Assembly: GCF_016803395.1 (NCBI RefSeq)
Contig: NZ_JAEVHL010000044.1
Coordinates: forward strand, 1 to 34,432
Source: Micromonospora tarensis
GTDB taxonomy: Bacteria > Actinomycetota > Actinomycetes > Mycobacteriales > Micromonosporaceae
Direction of reading: 5' to 3'
Length of the DNA: 34,432 bases
Made by a program: the position numbers and the translations under genes. Within the stretch, counting starts at the first letter, position 1. Every line of letters starts with the position of its first letter. Positions 31,913 through 34,432 of the stretch are shown piece by piece. A model generated the notes under the pieces. The model did not search any database, was not told the origin of the DNA, and saw only the letters and a list, made by a program, of their open reading frames with translations.

Positions 31913-34432
31913 CTACCCCGGCGGCTCGATCGCCTCGACGAGGACCTCGAGCAGGTGTCGGTACGGCTGGCCGGTGGCCCGGCTCATGCCCATCTCGCAG
32001 GTGCGGTTGCAGGAGGCGTAGGCGTCGTGGTCACGCCGGTTGACCTCGGCGGCCTGGGCCGCTGTGGCACCGGCGGTGACCTCGGGGTGCAGCAGTCCCC
32101 GGTCGCCGGCGAAGGCGCAGCAGCCCCAGCTGTCCGGCACGGTGACGGTGTCGGCGACCGCTCGGGCCACGGCGTGCAGGTCGTCGACGCCGCCCAGGTG
32201 CACTGTGGAGCAGGTGGGGTGCAGGGCCAGCGAGCCCAGCCGCCGGGGCTGCGGCAGCGCCGGCAGGAGGTGCTCGGCGGTGAAGGTGACACTGTCGACG
32301 AAGCGCAGCGCGCGGTACCGGGCCTGGTCCTCCTCGGCCAGCGCGCCGCTGAGCTGGGCCAGTCCGTGGGTACAGGACGACGCGTCGCACACGATGGGCA
32401 GCCGGCCCTGGTCGCTGGCGACCCAGAGCGCGGCCAGGGTCCGCTCGGCCATCTCGCGGTGGCCGGCGGGGTAGCCCTTGGACTGCCAGGGCGTCCCGCA
32501 GCACAGGCCAGCCGTGCCGCTCGGCACGACGACGGACACCCCGGCCAGGTCGCACAGGCGCAGGAACGCCGCCGCCGAGCCGCCGGACCGGCCGGCCTCC
32601 GGTGCGAACACGCTGCCGATGCAGGCGGCGAAGAACACCGCCCGCGCGTCCGGCGCGTCGCGGGGTGCCGGGCGGGGAGCACCACCACGCGGCATGTCGT
32701 CGCTCCATCGCGGGACGAGGTCGGTGGCGCCGAGTCCACGGAGCATCCCGGTGGCGGCGCGGGGCAGCGGCGTGGGCACGGCGTGCGCGAGGTTCAGTCC
32801 CACCCGGACGCCGGTCACGGCGGCCTTCCAGTGCCGGGCGGCACCAACGGCGGTGCGCTGGGCCCGGGGGCCGTGCCGCTCGGTGCGTAGCCGCTTCATC
32901 GCCGCCCCGGTGTCGATGCCGACCGGGCAGGCGGTGACACAGAGGCTGTCCGCCGCGCAGCTGTCCACCGCGGCGTACCCGTAGTCGGTGCTCAGCTCCC
33001 GGTGGCGCTCCTCGTCGCCGGCGGCGGCGGCGAGGGCGATCTGCCGCCGCAGGACGATGCGCTGCCGGGGGGTGGTGGTGACGTCGGCGGTGGGGCAGAC
33101 CGGTTCGCAGTAGCCACACTCGACGCAGGCGTCGAGTTCGGGGTCGACGGTCGGGACCGCCTTGAGCTGCCGCAGGTGCACGGCCGGGTCGTCGTTGAGC
33201 AACACACCGGGGTTGAGCAGCCCGCTCGGGTCGCACAACCGTTTGAGTTCGCGCATCACGTCGTACAACTCGTCGCCGTACTGCCGGCGGACGAAGGGGG
33301 CCATGGCCCGGCCGGTGCCGTGCTCCGCCTTGAGGGTCCCGCCCTCGGCGAGCACGAGGTCGACCATGTCGTCGGTGAACCGCGCGTAGCGGTCGATCTC
33401 GGCCGGTGTGTCGAAGGACTGGGTGAGCATGAAGTGCAGGTTGCCGTCGCGGGCGTGTCCGAAGATCACCGCGTCGGGGTAACCGTGCCTGTCGAACAGG
33501 TCGATCAGGCCGTCGCAGGTGCCGGTCAGCCGCGGCATGGGCACCGCGATGTCCTCCAGCAGGGCGGTGGTGCCGGGGGTGCGGGCACCGGCGACGGCGG
33601 TGTAGAGGCCCTTGCGCAGGTGCCAGAGTCGGGCCCGTTCGCGGGGGTCGCGGGTCAGCTCGGTGCCGGTGACGGCGGGCAGCCGGTCGAGCACTGTCCG
33701 GGCGCCGGCCAGCGTGTCGGCCAGCCGCTCCGCGCTCTCCTCGGCGAACTCCACGAGCAGCGCGGCGTGCCCGGCGACCGGCAGGCCGCGCAGGGCCGGG
33801 CTGGCGTCCGGGTCGCGCTGGCTGACCCGCAGCGCGGCCGCGTCCAGCAACTCGGCGGTACGGGCGCCGGCGGCGAGCAGGGCGGGCAGCGCGTCGGTGG
33901 CGTCGGTGAGGCGGGGCAGGATCAGCAGGCCGGTGGCGGCGTGGTCGTGGATCTCGACGGTCCGGAACACCGCCTCGGCGACGAAGCCGAGGGTGCCCTC
34001 GCTGCCGATCATCAGGTGGGCCAGCATGTCGACCGGGCTGTCGTGGTCGAGCAGCGAGTTGAGTCCGTACCCCATGGTGTTCTTCATCGCGAACAGCCGC
34101 TCGATGGTGGCGCGCGACTCCGGTGTCGAGCGCACCCGGTCGCGCAACCGCAGCAGCCCGGCGTGTAGTTCGGGCTCGTCGGCCCGCAGCCGGTCGTCGG
34201 CGTCACGCGCGCCGGAGTCGACGACGGTGCCGGACGGGAGCACGAAGCGCAGCGACTCCATGGTGCGGTACGCGTTGTCGGTGGTGCCGCAGGTCATTCC
34301 GCTGGAGTTGTTGGCCACCATGCCGCCCACCGTGCAGGCCGCCTCGCTGGCCGGGTCCGGGCCGAGCCGGCGGCGGTAGCGGGCCAGCCGGGCGTTGGCC
34401 TGGCGGATGGTCAGGCCGGGCTGGAGCCGGAT
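31913..34432 (-). CDS. FAD/4Fe-4S D-lactate dehydrogenase-type oxidase (5' end outside window)
   Basis: Membrane-associated or cytosolic oxidase, probably acting on D-lactate or a related 2-hydroxyacid. The reading frame is open through the window end: IRLQPGLTIRQANARLARY upstream of GGMVANNSSG is the FAD-binding (PP-loop) region, so the N-terminus is missing. Order: FAD_binding_4 remainder, FAD-oxidase C-terminal domain (HARDGNLHFML, KAEHGTGRAM), two 4Fe-4S motifs (CVECGYCEPVCP and CAADSLCVTACP), then two CCG cysteine-rich domains (LCCGTPWQSKG and WGCCAFAGDRG). This fused layout matches the YdiJ/Dld-type enzymes. No cluster role is apparent. Confidence 0.92.
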   Translation of the reverse strand: MRLQPGLTIRQANARLARYRRRLGPDPASEAACTVGGMVANNSSGMTCGTTDNAYRTMESLRFVLPSGTVVDSGARDADDRLRADEPELHAGLLRLRDRVRSTPESRATIERLFAMKNTMGYGLNSLLDHDSPVDMLAHLMIGSEGTLGFVAEAVFRTVEIHDHAATGLLILPRLTDATDALPALLAAGARTAELLDAAALRVSQRDPDASPALRGLPVAGHAALLVEFAEESAERLADTLAGARTVLDRLPAVTGTELTRDPRERARLWHLRKGLYTAVAGARTPGTTALLEDIAVPMPRLTGTCDGLIDLFDRHGYPDAVIFGHARDGNLHFMLTQSFDTPAEIDRYARFTDDMVDLVLAEGGTLKAEHGTGRAMAPFVRRQYGDELYDVMRELKRLCDPSGLLNPGVLLNDDPAVHLRQLKAVPTVDPELDACVECGYCEPVCPTADVTTTPRQRIVLRRQIALAAAAGDEERHRELSTDYGYAAVDSCAADSLCVTACPVGIDTGAAMKRLRTERHGPRAQRTAVGAARHWKAAVTGVRVGLNLAHAVPTPLPRAATGMLRGLGATDLVPRWSDDMPRGGAPRPAPRDAPDARAVFFAACIGSVFAPEAGRSGGSAAAFLRLCDLAGVSVVVPSGTAGLCCGTPWQSKGYPAGHREMAERTLAALWVASDQGRLPIVCDASSCTHGLAQLSGALAEEDQARYRALRFVDSVTFTAEHLLPALPQPRRLGSLALHPTCSTVHLGGVDDLHAVARAVADTVTVPDSWGCCAFAGDRGLLHPEVTAGATAAQAAEVNRRDHDAYASCNRTCEMGMSRATGQPYRHLLEVLVEAIEPPG

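Noticed and set aside
30989..32890. 633-codon plus-strand open frame
   Set aside because: Beyond the first ~45 codons it is antisense to the lipoprotein and the Fe-S oxidase, both with clear motifs; only the short start region is kept as a weak candidate.
1..34432. CRISPR arrays, insertion sequences, tRNA or rRNA genes
   Set aside because: I found no regularly spaced repeats, transposase motifs, terminal repeats or cloverleaf-like sequence.

Overview
This is a stretch of a GC-rich actinomycete chromosome. The GC-saturated third codon positions, GTG/TTG starts, rare TTA codons, a SARP-type regulator and secreted CBM13/AbfB glycosidases point to Streptomyces/Micromonospora-type bacteria, and I lean to Micromonosporaceae. 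That placement is inference; no rRNA or tRNA gene is present to test it.

Region 1 (1-3318) is the right edge of a polyketide locus. It holds the 3' end of a thioesterase, a crotonyl-CoA carboxylase/reductase coupled to it, and convergent genes for a phosphopantetheinyl transferase and a metallophosphoesterase.

Region 2 (3441-23087) is the most interesting part and looks like a biosynthetic cluster joining two chemistries seldom combined. One minus-strand operon of 13 genes (16585 down to 3441), almost all overlapping by 1-11 bases or nearly abutting, encodes a 2-epi-5-epi-valiolone synthase-type sugar-phosphate cyclase, three cupins, a zinc alcohol dehydrogenase, an SDR, a VOC protein that could be an epimerase like CetB, a UbiA prenyltransferase, a small seven-helix protein resembling Pyr4/DmtA1-type membrane terpene cyclases, a four-gene peptide-type ABC uptake system, and a glutathionyl-hydroquinone reductase-like protein. 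Upstream lie a polyprenyl diphosphate synthase coupled to a LysR DNA-binding domain without an effector domain, a UbiB-like kinase lacking its N-terminus, and a divergent SARP/NB-ARC/TPR activator. Proposed logic: sedoheptulose 7-phosphate becomes a C7 cyclitol, is oxidised or dehydrated, prenylated by UbiA with the product of the dedicated prenyl synthase, and the prenyl chain is cyclised in the membrane. The expected product is a carbasugar- or quinol-headed meroterpenoid. I cannot match it to a compound.

Region 3 (23243-27746) carries a secreted protein of unknown role, a 48-residue membrane protein, and a two-gene unit for plant polysaccharide breakdown (GH43-AbfB, then CBM13-beta-helix) behind a promoter with a LacI-like operator. 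Region 4 (28073-34432) holds a TMEM175-like channel, a large secreted hydrolase-like protein, a lipoprotein and a D-lactate dehydrogenase-type flavin/Fe-S oxidase cut by the window end.

Four genes (UbiA, SARP, the secreted protein at 23243-23880, CBM13-beta-helix) each appear to lack exactly one base. Three of the four sites fit loss of one C from a GCCG context, which looks more like systematic sequence error than decay; this should be settled before any of them is called a pseudogene.
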